A model generated the notes under the pieces. That model worked only from the letters and a program-made list of their open reading frames with translations, was not told where the DNA came from and did no database searches. 64,000 nt of DNA from Symsagittifera roscoffensis (taxonomy: Eukaryota; Xenacoelomorpha; Acoela; Convolutidae): the NCBI RefSeq assembly GCF_963678635.1, contig NC_087064.1, positions 60,458,338 to 60,522,337 of the forward strand. Direction: 5' to 3'. How positions within the stretch are numbered: position 1 is the stretch's first letter; each line of letters opens with the position of its first letter. Position numbers and translations under genes: made by a program. Shown here in pieces: positions 36,214-48,311 of the stretch.

Positions 36214-36525
36214 TCAACTTGAAAACAGCTGAATTCTTGTATAGTTTGATGCCTTTTTAAACTTTTTTGTCACATTGGCATTGCGCATGTTGAAAGCAGC
36301 AATTGAAACAGTGCAATGCAGGATATAGAAAGGCAGTATGAAAGATATATCAATATTTTCGAGAAGAGTTACTATAGTTGCAGAGCGAATACTATGAGAG
36401 TAATAAATGAAGTTAGGTAACCAAGTTGAACAACAGGTATGGAAAGTTTGTTCCGAGCTAATGTTACCTTTATCAAGATTAAATTTTAGTTTCGCCAATT
36501 TATTTGGACATTTTAATCTCTCCAT
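36214..36525 (-). pseudogene. Possible C-terminal fragment of the same membrane family
   Basis: A 103-aa minus-strand frame has a Trp, a Tyr-Tyr pair, a Leu-Glu-Asn motif and a following hydrophobic segment whose order resembles the end of the 45933 protein (Trp, Phe-Phe, Ile-Glu-Val, hydrophobic). It lies 5' of the 35560-35930 fragment on that strand, so it would belong to a different broken copy. The alignment was made by eye and is weak. Confidence 0.3.
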
Positions 36526-36529
36526 TCTG

Positions 36530-38800
36530 CGGGAGGGATGGGAGTGAAAAAAACCTCAAAAATTATTTGGATGCAGATGGCTCAGAAGCGAGGTCTAAAA
36601 GTAGTTTAATGAACTTTTGGAAAAAGAACCAAGTTCTTTTCAAATTACCTTTGAAACCTAAAGATAATACAAGCAAAAACACCAATTTGATGCGTTCTTA
36701 GGCTGTTAAATTAAATATTTTGTGAGCTGTCAGTTGTTGTTTAGAAAAAATTATGTCTATAGAAAGTTTGACCCCATTTTTCTAGTTTTAAGTTTCGTAA
36801 TGTTTCTTTTTCTAGCTAAAACTGCCATACTGGCTAAAAGCGGTCATGGTAGCTCAAAAGTAGCAAAAATTATTGAAAACTATCCTCGATATCCGTTTGA
36901 CATCAAATGTATATCTTTTTTGCTTGATACTTCACATCCTATAACCACACAGTCAGCCATAATAACAACGATTTAGCATAAAATTCCCCAAAACTCAATG
37001 AGCATAAAATTCATGTTGTTACGATGGATTGTACAATGTTAGCTAAGAAGTACAGATTTGTTTGCCAGGGCCCAGTTAGTGCGCTTACTAATTTTGTTAC
37101 AAACGGACCCTGTGAACAGAATAGTGACTTATAAAAAGGTGACTTGCGGGAAAAAAGAGCCAAAATTTTAAACTTTGGGGAGGGGTTGGGAAAGGGCCAC
37201 TTAACACATCTAGTTTGGTCACCATTCAAACTCAGCAAATCCTAATTTCTTTTCAAAAGGAAAACATTATATTAATTTTGCAAATTGAAAACATGAATTT
37301 GGGAGTGGTAGAAAAAAGCCCGTTTTTTGAATTGCTTTTCGAAAAAACTGCTGTAGAATTTCAATTTTTCTCTGTGGAAGAGCACAAAAAATTGAAAAGT
37401 TGGATAAAACTTTTAAAAAGTTTTCCTCGAGTTTTTCTCAAGTGCATTTATTAGTAACACTTCTGTATATTAATTCAGGCTTATTAATTTTTTGGGGGGT
37501 GTCTAAGTTGCGGTGATTTTTTTTCTACTCATATGCGCGTCCTAATTTTTTCTGGACACAATGAAAATTACATCGGGACGAGCAATCATTCTTATCAAAC
37601 AACATGCGATGAGAATCAATGAGAAGATAATAGTAGCTACAAGACCATATGAGTAAGTTGTTTCGTAAAATTTCTGTAATAACGGCTGGCTTATTGCGCA
37701 AACTTGGATATTTTGAGTCTCAAATTTTTGGTCGGTTAATAATTAAGGTATCAAAGTTGTAAAAAAAACATCATATTTTCCACCAAATAACGTGTAACTG
37801 ATAAATGGCTTGTGGACCAGGAAAAATAGAAGAGAGTGGTTTTGTAGGTATGTTTTTTTGTCCGTTAGTTTCATTATTACCTTTTGACATTGAACTCTTC
37901 TTCTTTGTATTACAAGGTTGTTCATGTTCAAAAACCGTTTTGAAATGTATTTGCAATTGATAGCATTCATTTGCCTTCAATTAATTTTTCATTAGAAAAA
38001 GATAAGATTTTCTTTATATTTTCTACCCCATCTTTGGTTACCAAAAACGAAACTCGAGAAAATATATTAAATAAGTTTCAAAAGAATTTAAATTTAAATT
38101 TTGTTGTTTCTGCTTGGTAATTGCATGGTTGCAGATACACGATATTTATGTTAAATCCGATGACAAAACTAGAGATAAACTATTTCAAATATTTTTTCTT
38201 ATATGTTTGCAAGTATTTTTTGAAGTTTGAAACGCATGTCCAAAAACTGGTTTTATAAAAATGGCTCGCACTAAATAACACAGCTTGTGTTATCCTTAGG
38301 TGATACAGTAGCGGTCTCTAAAACGAGACGAAAACATTTTCGTTTTTTTTTTCCAATTTATAACGCACAATATTAGGGTCAGTAAAACGACGCATAAAAA
38401 CCGATTATTAATTAGATGAACAAAAAACCAGACGGGGAAGTCTTTTGTAGCAAAAAGCAACAGTGTAACGATACCTAATTTCGGTAACTTACAATCTATT
38501 TTTATTTTCAATTGAAAATTAAGTCTAAAATTTGAACAACTATTTGGCAAAAATAAGATTCAAATCAAAAGTAGTGTTGTCGAACAAGACTGCCCCACTT
38601 AGAGCGAAACACGGACTGTGCCTTTTAACCAGCCACATCTTTTTTGTGACGGAGTAATTGATCAAATAACAGCTTCAAAAACTGATTTTTCCTTCTTAAG
38701 GCCCTTACTAAATTCCTTGACTTCTGCCGATTTGATATCTTCCTTGATCTTTCGCCTCCCAGTGAGAACAAAAATGAGCACCAAGTGGTTTAAAAAATTT
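36530..38800. other. Non-coding A+T-rich sequence
   Basis: No coding-like frames beyond short chance ORFs. No clear repeat ends. Confidence 0.4.
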
Positions 38801-38819
38801 GCATTTTAAAAAAATTATA

Positions 38820-38990
38820 ACAAAAATTCTTGCTCGGGGTGATTTTTCTCCAGACAATTGTCTTTTTATGAGCCATTTTAACATACTTTTTGCGCCATCT
38901 GAACAAATTTTTCAACTGCAACCTTTTTTCTTAAAACTATGGTGGTTGAAACTAGCCACTTTGGCTAGTTTGAGAACATTGAGAGCTGTT
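38820..38990. repeat. Fragment of the fold-back family
   Basis: Similar to the right arm of the element at 27133-28313: TTGCTCGGGGTGATTTTTCTCCAGACA, written here only as a location match, aligns with the inner end, and the ACTAGCCACTTTGGCTAG segment aligns further out. Only one arm is present. Confidence 0.45.
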
Positions 38991-39730
38991 GAGTTTTGAT
39001 TTGATTTGTTCTGAAACACTAATTTTGTTTTTTGTTCTGTTTAAGAACTCGTTTCCAACTTGATCTAATATTTCATCATTCTAACATTTAAGAGTTTCAA
39101 ACCAATCGAAAAAAAACAATTTATATCAGCATGAACCTTAACAAAAGCATAATGTAACTTCGATTCGGGGCAAATTTTTTGATAAGAAAACAGTCTAAAA
39201 GGCACTGTTTGGAAAATTTTAACACTTTTTGTAAAATTTTGTTTTTGTTTAAGCTTAGGAGACCCCTTATTTCTTAAAAAATGAGAAAAAAAACAAAATT
39301 AATATTGTTTTAAGCAAAAAGTCTGGTTTATTTTACTTTTTGCGATGACAGATGGCGTCAACAGATCTAGGTTAACAATACCTGGCAAATTTTGTGACAG
39401 GTTTTTTTACAAACTTCCAGATTCTAAGATTCTGGAGTCTACGATTCTATAAGTGCCGTTCTAGTGCAATAACATTTTGAAAAAATGATATTTTTTGGTT
39501 TCCTGTTCTTTATTCAATTGTTGGCGTTACTTTGTTTCAAAGTTTCGCCAAAATTAGTTTTGCAGTGACCTATTCTAGTAATATAGACAGCATTTACGCA
39601 TTAAAATTGCATTAAAGTTTCGAAAATATTTTTTGCAATTTGCGGCTGAAGCTGACATCTACTAAAATAAACAGCTCGCTGAGCTTGTTGTTTGAGTTTT
39701 GTTCAGCAATCTATCCGAAAAAGCTTTGAT

Positions 39731-40648
39731 TTCTTGGGCGTAAAGGTTTGTTTTTAAAAACTAATGTGTCGATCATGTATGAACTCAAACACTGTAATAA
39801 AATAAACATATAAGAAAACAATTGACTGAGTCAGGACAAGTCATTTTCGACTGCCGCTGATCATGTCTGGGGAGTAATTTTTCAAGAAAAATAAAGTAAA
39901 AAAAAATGAATAAAAAAATTTCAAATTAAGCTTAAAATTTAAAAAAATTCAACTCCTGCTGCAGTTTAAATTACAAATTGATCGTTTTTGAGCTTTTTAG
40001 GACAATAGTTGGATCAATCAGCAAGACTAAATTCAGTTTCCATTGACTTTTTAAATTGATTTTACCATTAATTCAATTTCCATTGACTTTCCCTTGATTT
40101 TTCCATTAATTCAATTTCCATTGATTTTCCATAAATTTTTCCATTAACTCGCAACTTGCTGAATACTTAAAATTTTGTGGACAATAATTATCCCAAGTTG
40201 GTCAAAACGACAAACTTTAAACCCCTCATAATTCAGCTTGTATTATAAATTGTTGAAAAATGTTCTGATTTTTTTCGGAAAATTATCTCCATAAAGATTA
40301 TTCCCAGAAAAACTAATCTCAAAAAATTTATCCACAGGAATATTCTGGAAAAATATTTTCTATATAACGTTAAAAAATGATACACTTAGCATATATTAAC
40401 GTTGATACCTGTCAGATACTATAAAATTGTTTAAACGGGATAATTTAAAAGTCGAAATTGGTCGGAAAAATTACAACCACACCGCGCCCAAGTATTTCAT
40501 CCCTTATTCGTAAGCAGGAACACAAAGGAAGCAGCAGTGTTGAGCTCTGCTCAAAAACAGCAGTGTGTTGCTCTTCAGCAAGTTTGGATAGAACATTTCA
40601 AAAGATCTGACAGGATCAACCTGTGACCGAGAGAATATCATCAAATAT
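39731..40648. repeat. 918-bp tandem duplication, unit 1
   Basis: Directly followed by unit 2 with very few differences. Unit 1 holds a small minisatellite of CCATTAATTCAATTT-like words near 40070-40150 and, at its end, an exon-like frame (about 40480-40640) broken by a TGA at 40608 that is CGA in unit 2. Confidence 0.85.
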
Positions 40649-41551
40649 TTCTTGGGCGTAAAGGTTTGTTTTTAAAAACTAATGTGTCGATCATGTATGA
40701 ACTCAAACACTGTAATTAAATAAACATATAAGAAAACAATTGACTGAGTCAGGACAAGTCATTTTCGACTGCCGCTGATCATGTCTGGGGAGTAATTTTT
40801 CAAGAAAAATAAAGTAAAAAAATGAATAAAAAAATTTCAAATTAAGCTTAAAATTAAAAAAAAATTAAGTCCTGCTGCAGTTTAAATTACAAATTGATAG
40901 TTTTTGAGCTTTTTAGGACAATAGTTGGATCAATCAGCAAGACTAAATTCAGTTTCCATTGACTTTTTAAATTGATTTTACCATTAATTCAATTTCCATT
41001 GATTTTCCATTGACTTTTCCATTAATTCAAATTCCATTGATTTTCCATTGATTTTTCCATTAACTCGCAACTTGCTGAATACTTAAATTTTTGTGGACAA
41101 TAATTATCCCAAGTTGGTCAAAACGACAAACTTTAAACCCCTCATAATTCAGCTTGTATTATAAATTGTTGAAAAATGTTCTGATTTTTTTCGGAAAATT
41201 ATCTCCATAAAGATTATTCCCAGAAAAACTAATCTCAAAAAATTTATCCACAGGAATGTTCTGGAAAAATATTTTCTATATAACGTTAAAAAATGATATA
41301 GTAACGTTGATACCTGTCAGATACTATAAAATTGTTTAAACGGGATAATTTAAAAGTCGAAATTGTTCGGAAAAATTACAACCACACCGCGCCCAAGTAT
41401 TTCATCCCTTATTCGTAAGCAGGAACACAAAGGAAGCAGCAGTGTTGAGCTCTGCTCAAAAACAGCAGTGTGTTGCTCTTCAGCAAGTTTGGATAGAATA
41501 TTTCAAAAGATCCGACATGATCAACCTGTGACCGAGAGAATATCATCAAAT
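40649..41551. repeat. 918-bp tandem duplication, unit 2
   Basis: Nearly identical to unit 1, with about 12 bases missing near 41298. It ends where unit 1 joins unit 2, in the ATCATCAAATAT context. High similarity points to a recent event or gene conversion. Confidence 0.85.
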
Positions 41552-41581
41552 ATGACTTCTGTATCAAAAAATAAAAAGTAA
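41375..41581 (+). CDS. Possible 3' exon, unknown protein
   Basis: A frame of about 68 residues ends in TAA at 41581. It contains a Thr-Thr-Thr-Pro-Arg-Pro start, a Cys/Ser-rich middle and a charged Lys-rich end. There is no ATG, so it would be a terminal exon. The duplicate in unit 1 carries a stop. Coding status is uncertain; codon balance is better than in the surroundings, but no domain is recognised. Confidence 0.25.
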   Translation: MTTTPRPSISSLIRKQEHKGSSSVELCSKTAVCCSSASLDRIFQKIRHDQPVTERISSNMTSVSKNKK

Positions 41582-42735
41582 CAGACAGGAAATTGCAAAT
41601 AAATTGCTGCATGCTTTGTCAACTTAAATTGTGAAATATATTTCAGAGCCTTCTAGGTGACTGGGTAAAAAACGAGTCGACAATAGTTGTTTTCTTGGTA
41701 TTCAAAGCGAAGATTTTCACTGTCTAGAAAAATGTAATATAACTGACGTTATCATCTTCGTCTTCAGGTTTTTTAAAAAGTGGGAGCATTGTTTCTGGCA
41801 TTGTCTTCCGTTTTCTGTCTTTTCTTTGCTTCACAGAAATTTTCCCCGGAGCACTCCTTGCACGTCTTTGAGGAAATCTCGTTAACTATCTCCCCCCTAA
41901 TTTAAATAGCAAAACATCTTCCCACACTTTTAAGTACTAATTCAATTAAGCTTATCCCAATGTTATAATTTGTAACAATCCCCCCTCATTTTACCATAGA
42001 TGGGAGAAATCGATAACAAGATCCCTTCGAGGTACTGCATAATAGTCTTTTTCTGTTTCTTCAGCCACTTTTTTCACTCTCCACTTGGCATAATCTGATT
42101 TGGCATAGGGGTCCTCCGAATAGTAAGTTGTACTTTCCGGCTTGATAGTGTGTAGTTTGGTGGAAAATTTGACTTCTAATGAGTGTAATGAGGCTGTCGA
42201 AGTAGTATTGCCGGATGAAACGATGGACCTTCAGAAATACAATACAAGTCAATTTAAGCTTCGAGATGCAGCAAGCGATTAAAACCAGTATTAAAATTGA
42301 GCTAATTGAAACTGAAACAAAACTATCAAGTAAATTGAACTTCTTTTCATTTTTTTTCTGAATAGCATCATTGGGTTTAGGGGAAGGGTGGGGGTATATT
42401 CGGCGTCATTTTCCAACCAAAGGTTCACCACTTTGGTATTATTCCATGAGATTAATTTTCGGACATTCGACCTTTTCTTCACCACTGGTATATATTAAAA
42501 TTGAGTGGGAAGTGCCTGTCTCAAAAACGCAAGCATTTGGCCATAACATTCAACAAAGTTCCCAAAAAGCGAGTTTTGGCCAGTTATTCCAAGAAATTGC
42601 CTGAAACGCAGAAAATGTTACAACAAAGGGGTCATTTTAGTGTTTCGGAGAGATGGGAATGTCAATTTGGTCAATCTAAACAAAAAAGGTCTTAGAAACT
42701 TTCAAAATTTTGAAAATATGCCCCTCCCATTCATT
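41582..42735. other. Non-coding repeat-derived sequence
   Basis: The stretch near 41730-41900 shares ATGTAATATAA...TTATCATCTTC and GTTAACTATCTC segments with 32010-32700. Short frames at 42061-42700 have no support. Confidence 0.4.
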
Positions 42736-42739
42736 ACGA

Positions 42740-43490
42740 CATTCATTACGAGATCAAAGGTATTTTGTGAATTGTATGCAGATTTCGCGACAAAAACGCT
42801 CTCGTTAATTTTTCTTTGATTTCGTGTTTCCTTTGATTGAGCTTTGAAAATTTTAACAATTTAAAGACTTGTCCTGGATTCCGGGGCCTACCCGCACAAT
42901 GCGTTGCTTGAATCCAGGAGACAGTTTGGCCTCGTCATATTGAAAACACCTACACTCGCCTAGTTACAAGTACCGTAATAAAACCGTGTAAATGCAATCA
43001 GAGACAAAATTTAGGCTAAATCTAGAACAGGGCCCACCCGCCCTTTTTTTCTTTATTTAAACATAGAGAAACAGCGCAAAAAATGGGAGTAAAATAGGAG
43101 TCAGGCAGTGACTCTGTAATTCAAGGGTTTAGGCATAATAGCTTCACCTATCGTCGTAGCAAACCCGATAGCCCCCAAAAACGATAGCCCCCAAACTGTA
43201 AGTTTTCAAGTCACTTCTGAACACTGGATGCAGAAGCGGAACCAGGATTTGCTCTAGGAGGTGGGAAGGATTTTTCAACATTACGAGGCCAAACTGTGTA
43301 TTTTGTGAATTGCAAGCGGTTTCCGCAACAAGGCCGCGCTCTTTTGTTCTTCTTTTATTCTTTCATTTTCTTTGATTGTTCCGACAAATTTTCATTACGT
43401 TTAAAGACTTTTCTCTGAAATCCAGGAACGTACAGACACAAAATTGTGCACCTATCCAGTGCACAGTTTGGCCCCGTAATGAAAAAAAAA
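42740..43490. repeat. Diverged direct repeat pair (~200 bp each)
   Basis: About 42760-42960 and 43290-43490 share the order TATTTTGTGAATTG, TTTCTTTGATT, TTTAAAGACTT, a CCAGG-type segment, then ACAGTTTGGCC(T/C)CGT. A reversed copy of the last word (GAGGCCAAACTGT) lies at 43287, making small inverted repeats. The same word also occurs near 32640. Confidence 0.5.
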
Positions 43491-44009
43491 TTCAATTTTG
43501 CAGATCGACTCAACTTATCTTCTGAGATCTCCCAAATCACTGTAAACACCCTAAGTTGATCAAAATTTCTGCACAGCAGGCGAGTTTTTTAAAAAAAGAG
43601 AAAAAGGCGTTTTGAAGCCCTTTTCAAAAATTTTCACAAAAAAATTGCGTTTGTCAGAGCGCGTTTCTCCCTCAAAATTGGTGTATATTAACGCCAAAGG
43701 CGCTTTAGAAGATTCTCTCTCAACCTGTTCTTGAATCCAACTCTGATCTAGCAGATTGTCATATACTTTTCCCGGTTAAAATACACTAATGCCTTGAGCT
43801 CAAACTTAATTAGATAATTCACGTGTGATCAAATGATATGTATAGCAGGCAATGTTCCTTCTATAAATGCACAAGCGGTGAAATAGTCAATAAGCTCAGA
43901 AATCGTTACAAAACAAAAATGAGGCGGTCCATTTGTTTTGTTTGATACGTTACTAGAATATTTTTACTTGAGAGAGCGGAAGGCTTTTCAAAAGATTTTG
44001 TTCCGACTT

Positions 44010-44960
44010 TTGAAGAAAACGGAATATTTATGCTCGGTGTCGTTTTTTTTATTCAGTCAATTCTCGCCGATCGAATTAACGTTTTCGACAAAATTTTTGA
44101 AGCCTCATTAAAGACATCGACTGCTTGAGTTCAAATCCAATAAGATATTTTACCTCCGATTATTTTTTTCATAAAATTTTGGGGTTTGAAAATAGCCAAT
44201 TTAGCCATGTTTTGGACTGAAGTATGAGCGCTTTGAAGAGTTTATTCAATTTGCTGAGAGCGTAACGCAAATTATTTATGCGAGGCTAATTGTCCTGCAC
44301 AACAAATTCGTTCCACAATGAAATTAGGCAAGCCAATCAGATCGGTCGAATTAATTTCGTACGACTCAACAGTTCATACTTTGATATTGTCCAAAATTTT
44401 TGGTTATCAATGTTCTTTTTTCCCAGAAACTGTTCGATATGAATGAAGGGCCAGACGGAACATTCCGGGCTTTACTCTGATATACGAGCAGTCTTCTTTG
44501 GTTTTTCATTGTGCTTTTTGACCATTTTCAATTCAAAACTGAGCTCATAGACGCTGAGAGCGTGGTGATTCAAGGCAATATGCTTTTGGTGCTACTGTAA
44601 ATTAGCCTCAAAGCTATACAAGACTACTCCCATCAGGGCGAAGCCCTGAATGTTCCGACTTGCTTTTAAGGTCTATGGAGCAATAATAACATGACAAAAC
44701 TAAATGAAATGAAATAAAATGATTTTGTTTTGATTTGAGGTTTTTGAGAAAAGCATCCCATCCCCTCCACGCCCCAAGTAAAAAATCAAAATGGCAAATG
44801 AGCTGCCTCAAAATTCAGTCAAAAATAAGCTTCCTCAAAGTTCTTTTCGACATAAAGTTTCGTCAAAAATGGTAAGTTGAAAAGTCGAAACTTGGCTGAA
44901 GAAAAATAAAACCACCCCAATCACAAATATTCCATTGCTTTTGTTAGGAAAGTCGCAACA
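44010..44960. repeat. Fold-back family, second copy in pieces
   Basis: About 44020-44180 matches the right arm and about 44651-44960 matches the left arm of the 27133 element (GTTCCGACT, CTTTTAAGGTCTATGGAGCA and AATATTCCATTGCTTT words). The arms are in the opposite order, so this is either two partial copies or a rearranged one. Confidence 0.55.
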
Positions 44961-45932
44961 ATATTCTTTATTTTTTGGAACATCAAGTTTAGAAAAAAAC
45001 TAAGGAAAACTAGTCTTAATTTAGATTACGTCTCAAATGGCATAAATTTCAAATGGCATAAAAATGAAAAGTTTCTCAAATGGCATAATTTTCATGCAAC
45101 ATTTGCATTGAAAAAATCGAGAACAATTTTTTCGTGAAAATTGTGAGAAAATTAGTCAAGTTGTCTACTCAAATGTTGATTGACATTTTATCTTGAATTT
45201 TTTAATAATTCTTTATCAAAAGCAAAAAGCATAAGCTTGAGGTTATTGATAAGCTTCTTGTGGTATTTTTTTCGACAAATTTGTCTCTTAACATTTGTTT
45301 GTAAGCAATTAAATCCAAATCTTGTTCACCTGTATTATGAGAAACAAGCTTATGAAACTACAAAAAATGGACGTTTTGTTGCACTGGTTAATGTTTCCGC
45401 CAACATTTTTTTGGTTTTTTCTGTAAGACTGGTATGCTATCACACGAATCTCATTTGTTTGCACGAAAAAGACCAAAACATGTATGAAACTCATGAAAAA
45501 AAAAACCAAATAATTCGATCAAATTATCTTTTGTAGTCGTGTCTAAACAGCGGCAAAAGATTGAGCAGACAATCTGTTAAAACGCAAAGGGCTTTTAGAA
45601 TAGTTATCTCTCCTATAATTCGAAACCTGCAAGCCATTTTGTTTCTCGAACCTTAACACAAATTTTGAAACACTTCAACCCTTTTAAAAAGCATCGGAAA
45701 TTGAAGCTTGAAACAGTAGCCTTAATCTTTTTTTCCGATAGGGAAAACAGCAAAAGACGTCTAAATATTGGCGTTGAGATCTGAAAGATACAATGTATTC
45801 TTGACTTAATGGTTTGTGATCTGATTTAAATTATGAGATAACAAACACATTATCATACACCTCATTGAAAAATATTATAATCGTTATTATTAATCAATCA
45901 CTTTCAACCAGATAAAACCCACTCAACTTCAA
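44961..45932. other. Non-coding A+T-rich sequence
   Basis: The 118-aa plus-strand frame at 45180-45536 overlaps a minus-strand frame, is Phe/Leu/Asn-biased and has no recognised domain. I do not call it a gene. Confidence 0.35.
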
Positions 45933-46766
45933 TCACATGAAACCACTCAAAAACTCTGCCAATAAATCATTTTGTAACCCTAACCTTGAATAATTAGGAT
46001 CAACCCAGAAACTGAGTCCAGTGAAGAGTAGTTTCAATTCTTTTCTCCTTTTCGCCTCAACCAAGAGCAAAATTGACAGCGGCACAAATTGTAGCAACTC
46101 TGTCGCTCCATTTGAAACTTCGATGAAAGTGATGCCAAGATAAAAACTCGCAACCGAAACAAAAAATGTTAGGACTGTGAACCATTTTTTGGACTTTTCA
46201 GAGTTTTCCGCGTTGTACATTAAACAAAACATGGCAAACAGTTGGGTTGATGTCAGCTGCCAAATTGTATAAAGAAACTCTATTGGGTACAAACACAATC
46301 CGTTTCCTACGGTAAATACAATACGAAAAATAAAAGGGTTCTGGTCGTTTATATTGAATCCCCCCTCTACATGAGCATCATTATAATTCCAATCTGCCGC
46401 AAACTTTATTTTGAACATATCATGGTCCAATATAACACTTCTCATCATTAGACTTTCTGTATACACAAACGTCGAGTCCTTATGACTAGTTTTGATATTA
46501 AATAGAACAATTGTTATGAAAAACTTGGCGCAAGTGAGCAGCAGCAAAGAACCGAAATTTTCAAAATTGATGTGCAAAACTAACATCAAGCATATTGAGG
46601 TGCTTAAAAAGAGTTGGAGAATGAAAATGTAAACTGAATTCCTGAATATAGCGTAAACGATTCCGAGGATGGCTCCGAAAAAGCAACCAGGTAATAAAGC
46701 CACCAAACATCTTAACGCCGTTTTTAAGTAGTAATTTCCATAAAAGTATAAAATACTTTTAAGTTC
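45933..46766 (-). CDS. Multi-pass membrane protein, terminal exon
   Basis: A 277-codon frame ends at 45933. It has no ATG near its 5' end; instead it opens directly after CAGCTTAG at 46767, a good splice acceptor with an in-frame TAG upstream, so I read it as a terminal exon. The product has about seven or eight hydrophobic segments separated by short loops, with one longer polar loop in the middle (the Ile-Leu-Asp-His-Asp to Asn-Asp-Gln-Asn-Pro stretch). The pattern of a late Phe-Tyr ... Ile-Glu-Val segment faintly recalls XK-related proteins, but I cannot support that assignment. Broken relatives lie at 35560-35930 and perhaps 36214-36525, so this is a local gene family on one strand. Confidence 0.6.
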   Translation of the reverse strand, partial: ELKSILYFYGNYYLKTALRCLVALLPGCFFGAILGIVYAIFRNSVYIFILQLFLSTSICLMLVLHINFENFGSLLLLTCAKFFITIVLFNIKTSHKDSTFVYTESLMMRSVILDHDMFKIKFAADWNYNDAHVEGGFNINDQNPFIFRIVFTVGNGLCLYPIEFLYTIWQLTSTQLFAMFCLMYNAENSEKSKKWFTVLTFFVSVASFYLGITFIEVSNGATELLQFVPLSILLLVEAKRRKELKLLFTGLSFWVDPNYSRLGLQNDLLAEFLSGFM

Positions 46767-47080
46767 CTAAGCTGTTTTTCCAATATGCTAAGCCTAATTT
46801 TTCGAAGGATTTTTGAAGACCAAGAAAATTCGAAATTATTAAGAAATGATTTTCATGCTAAAATGTTGCTTCTGCACTTGTCTATAATTAGTGTCGCATT
46901 AGATTTGAAAGCTATCTAAAAAGCTCAAAAAATACAAATTCGAAATAATCAAGTACTTCAGCCAGCAGTGTTCGCTAACAATGATCGCAAAAGAAAATCA
47001 GGGATCAAAAATTTCAAAAATTGGAATGAAAGTTTAAGGAAGCTCTCGTAGCTTTATATTTGTCCCCGCATCCAGTTTCA
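46767..47080. other. Upstream intron or intergenic sequence
   Basis: No exon recognised ahead of the membrane-protein exon before the satellite begins. Confidence 0.35.
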
Positions 47081-47084
47081 AGCG

Positions 47085-48006
47085 TTAATAATCGATTATA
47101 TTACGATTTTAGTACCAGTCTCACTAAAATTGAGAAACAATCAATTTTATTCAATTAATAATCGATTATAATCCCTCTTTTTAAAATCAAATTATAATCA
47201 ATTATAATCGATTATAATCGATTTTTTATTCGTCTCTTTTTCGATAAAATTATAATCGATTATAATTGATTCTGATCAATTATTTTTATTCAAACTTCTA
47301 TTTCATTAGTTTTGCACAAAAATCCATTATAATCGATTATAATTGATTATAATCCCTTTTGTTAGTCCATTTTTGTCTTCGAAGTTGAATCTAAATTGCT
47401 TATATTTTATGCTTTTTGTGGACATTGGTTTCTATAAAAAGTGAGAAAAAATATTTTTAAAGTTTCCCAATTGATTCAAAACTATCAGTTTTTTTTTCAT
47501 TTCTTCCCCATTAGGGTTGTTTTGTGATGCATATTTTAAGCTTTTTTAAACACCAAAACATCAGCAAATTGATTCAGTCTCATGATTGATTCGGAAAATT
47601 TTTTTTTTCATATACCGCGAGAACCTTTCCCTTCATATGAAAGAATCTCTATGAAACTTTTGTTTCGTGGTAAAACTTTGTGTTCAGATGAACCAAAGTG
47701 TTCAAGAGATCTCTCTTTTAGAGATTTTCTTACTGACACAAATTTAATAACCCATAAAATATAATTCGAATATCGCAAAATTTCGGCAAAATGAGAGATT
47801 ATAATCGATTATAATCGATTATATTTGATTTTAAGGGTTTTTAGTAAGAACTGTAATCAATTATAATCGATTATAAGAGATGATAATCTCTTGGAAAAAA
47901 TCACGATTATTATCAATTATAAATCCCTTAAGGACCTTATTTCGGTATTTATAATCGATTATAATTGTCAAAAAATCATCATAATAATCCGTTATAATCG
48001 ATTATT
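47085..48006. repeat. Palindromic TATAATCGATTATA satellite
   Basis: At least ten occurrences of the 14-bp perfect palindrome TATAATCGATTATA or one-step variants (ATAATCAATTATAAT, ATAATTGATTATAAT) lie in two clusters, about 47089-47350 and 47795-48006, with ordinary sequence between. The array sits directly beside the assembly gap. Confidence 0.8.
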
Positions 48007-48082
48007 TACGCCTAAACTTGGATGCGGGTCGCTTTGTTTTGATCACTTCATTGAACTCGTCTCTTCTGAAAAAACAAACGGT

Positions 48083-48282
48083 NNNNNNNNNNNNNNNNNN
48101 NNNNNNNNNNNNNNNNNNNNNNNNNNNNNNNNNNNNNNNNNNNNNNNNNNNNNNNNNNNNNNNNNNNNNNNNNNNNNNNNNNNNNNNNNNNNNNNNNNNN
48201 NNNNNNNNNNNNNNNNNNNNNNNNNNNNNNNNNNNNNNNNNNNNNNNNNNNNNNNNNNNNNNNNNNNNNNNNNNNNNNNNNN
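48083..48282. other. Assembly gap, exactly 200 N
   Basis: A run of exactly 200 N, a fixed-size placeholder. The true length is unknown. ORFs drawn across it are meaningless. Confidence 1.
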
Positions 48283-48311
48283 CGAAACAAAATAAACCTG
48301 GTAGGACTCCA

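Noticed and set aside
45180..45536. 118-aa plus-strand ORF
   Set aside because: Biased composition, overlapping open frame on the other strand, no domain, and no splice or start context beyond chance.
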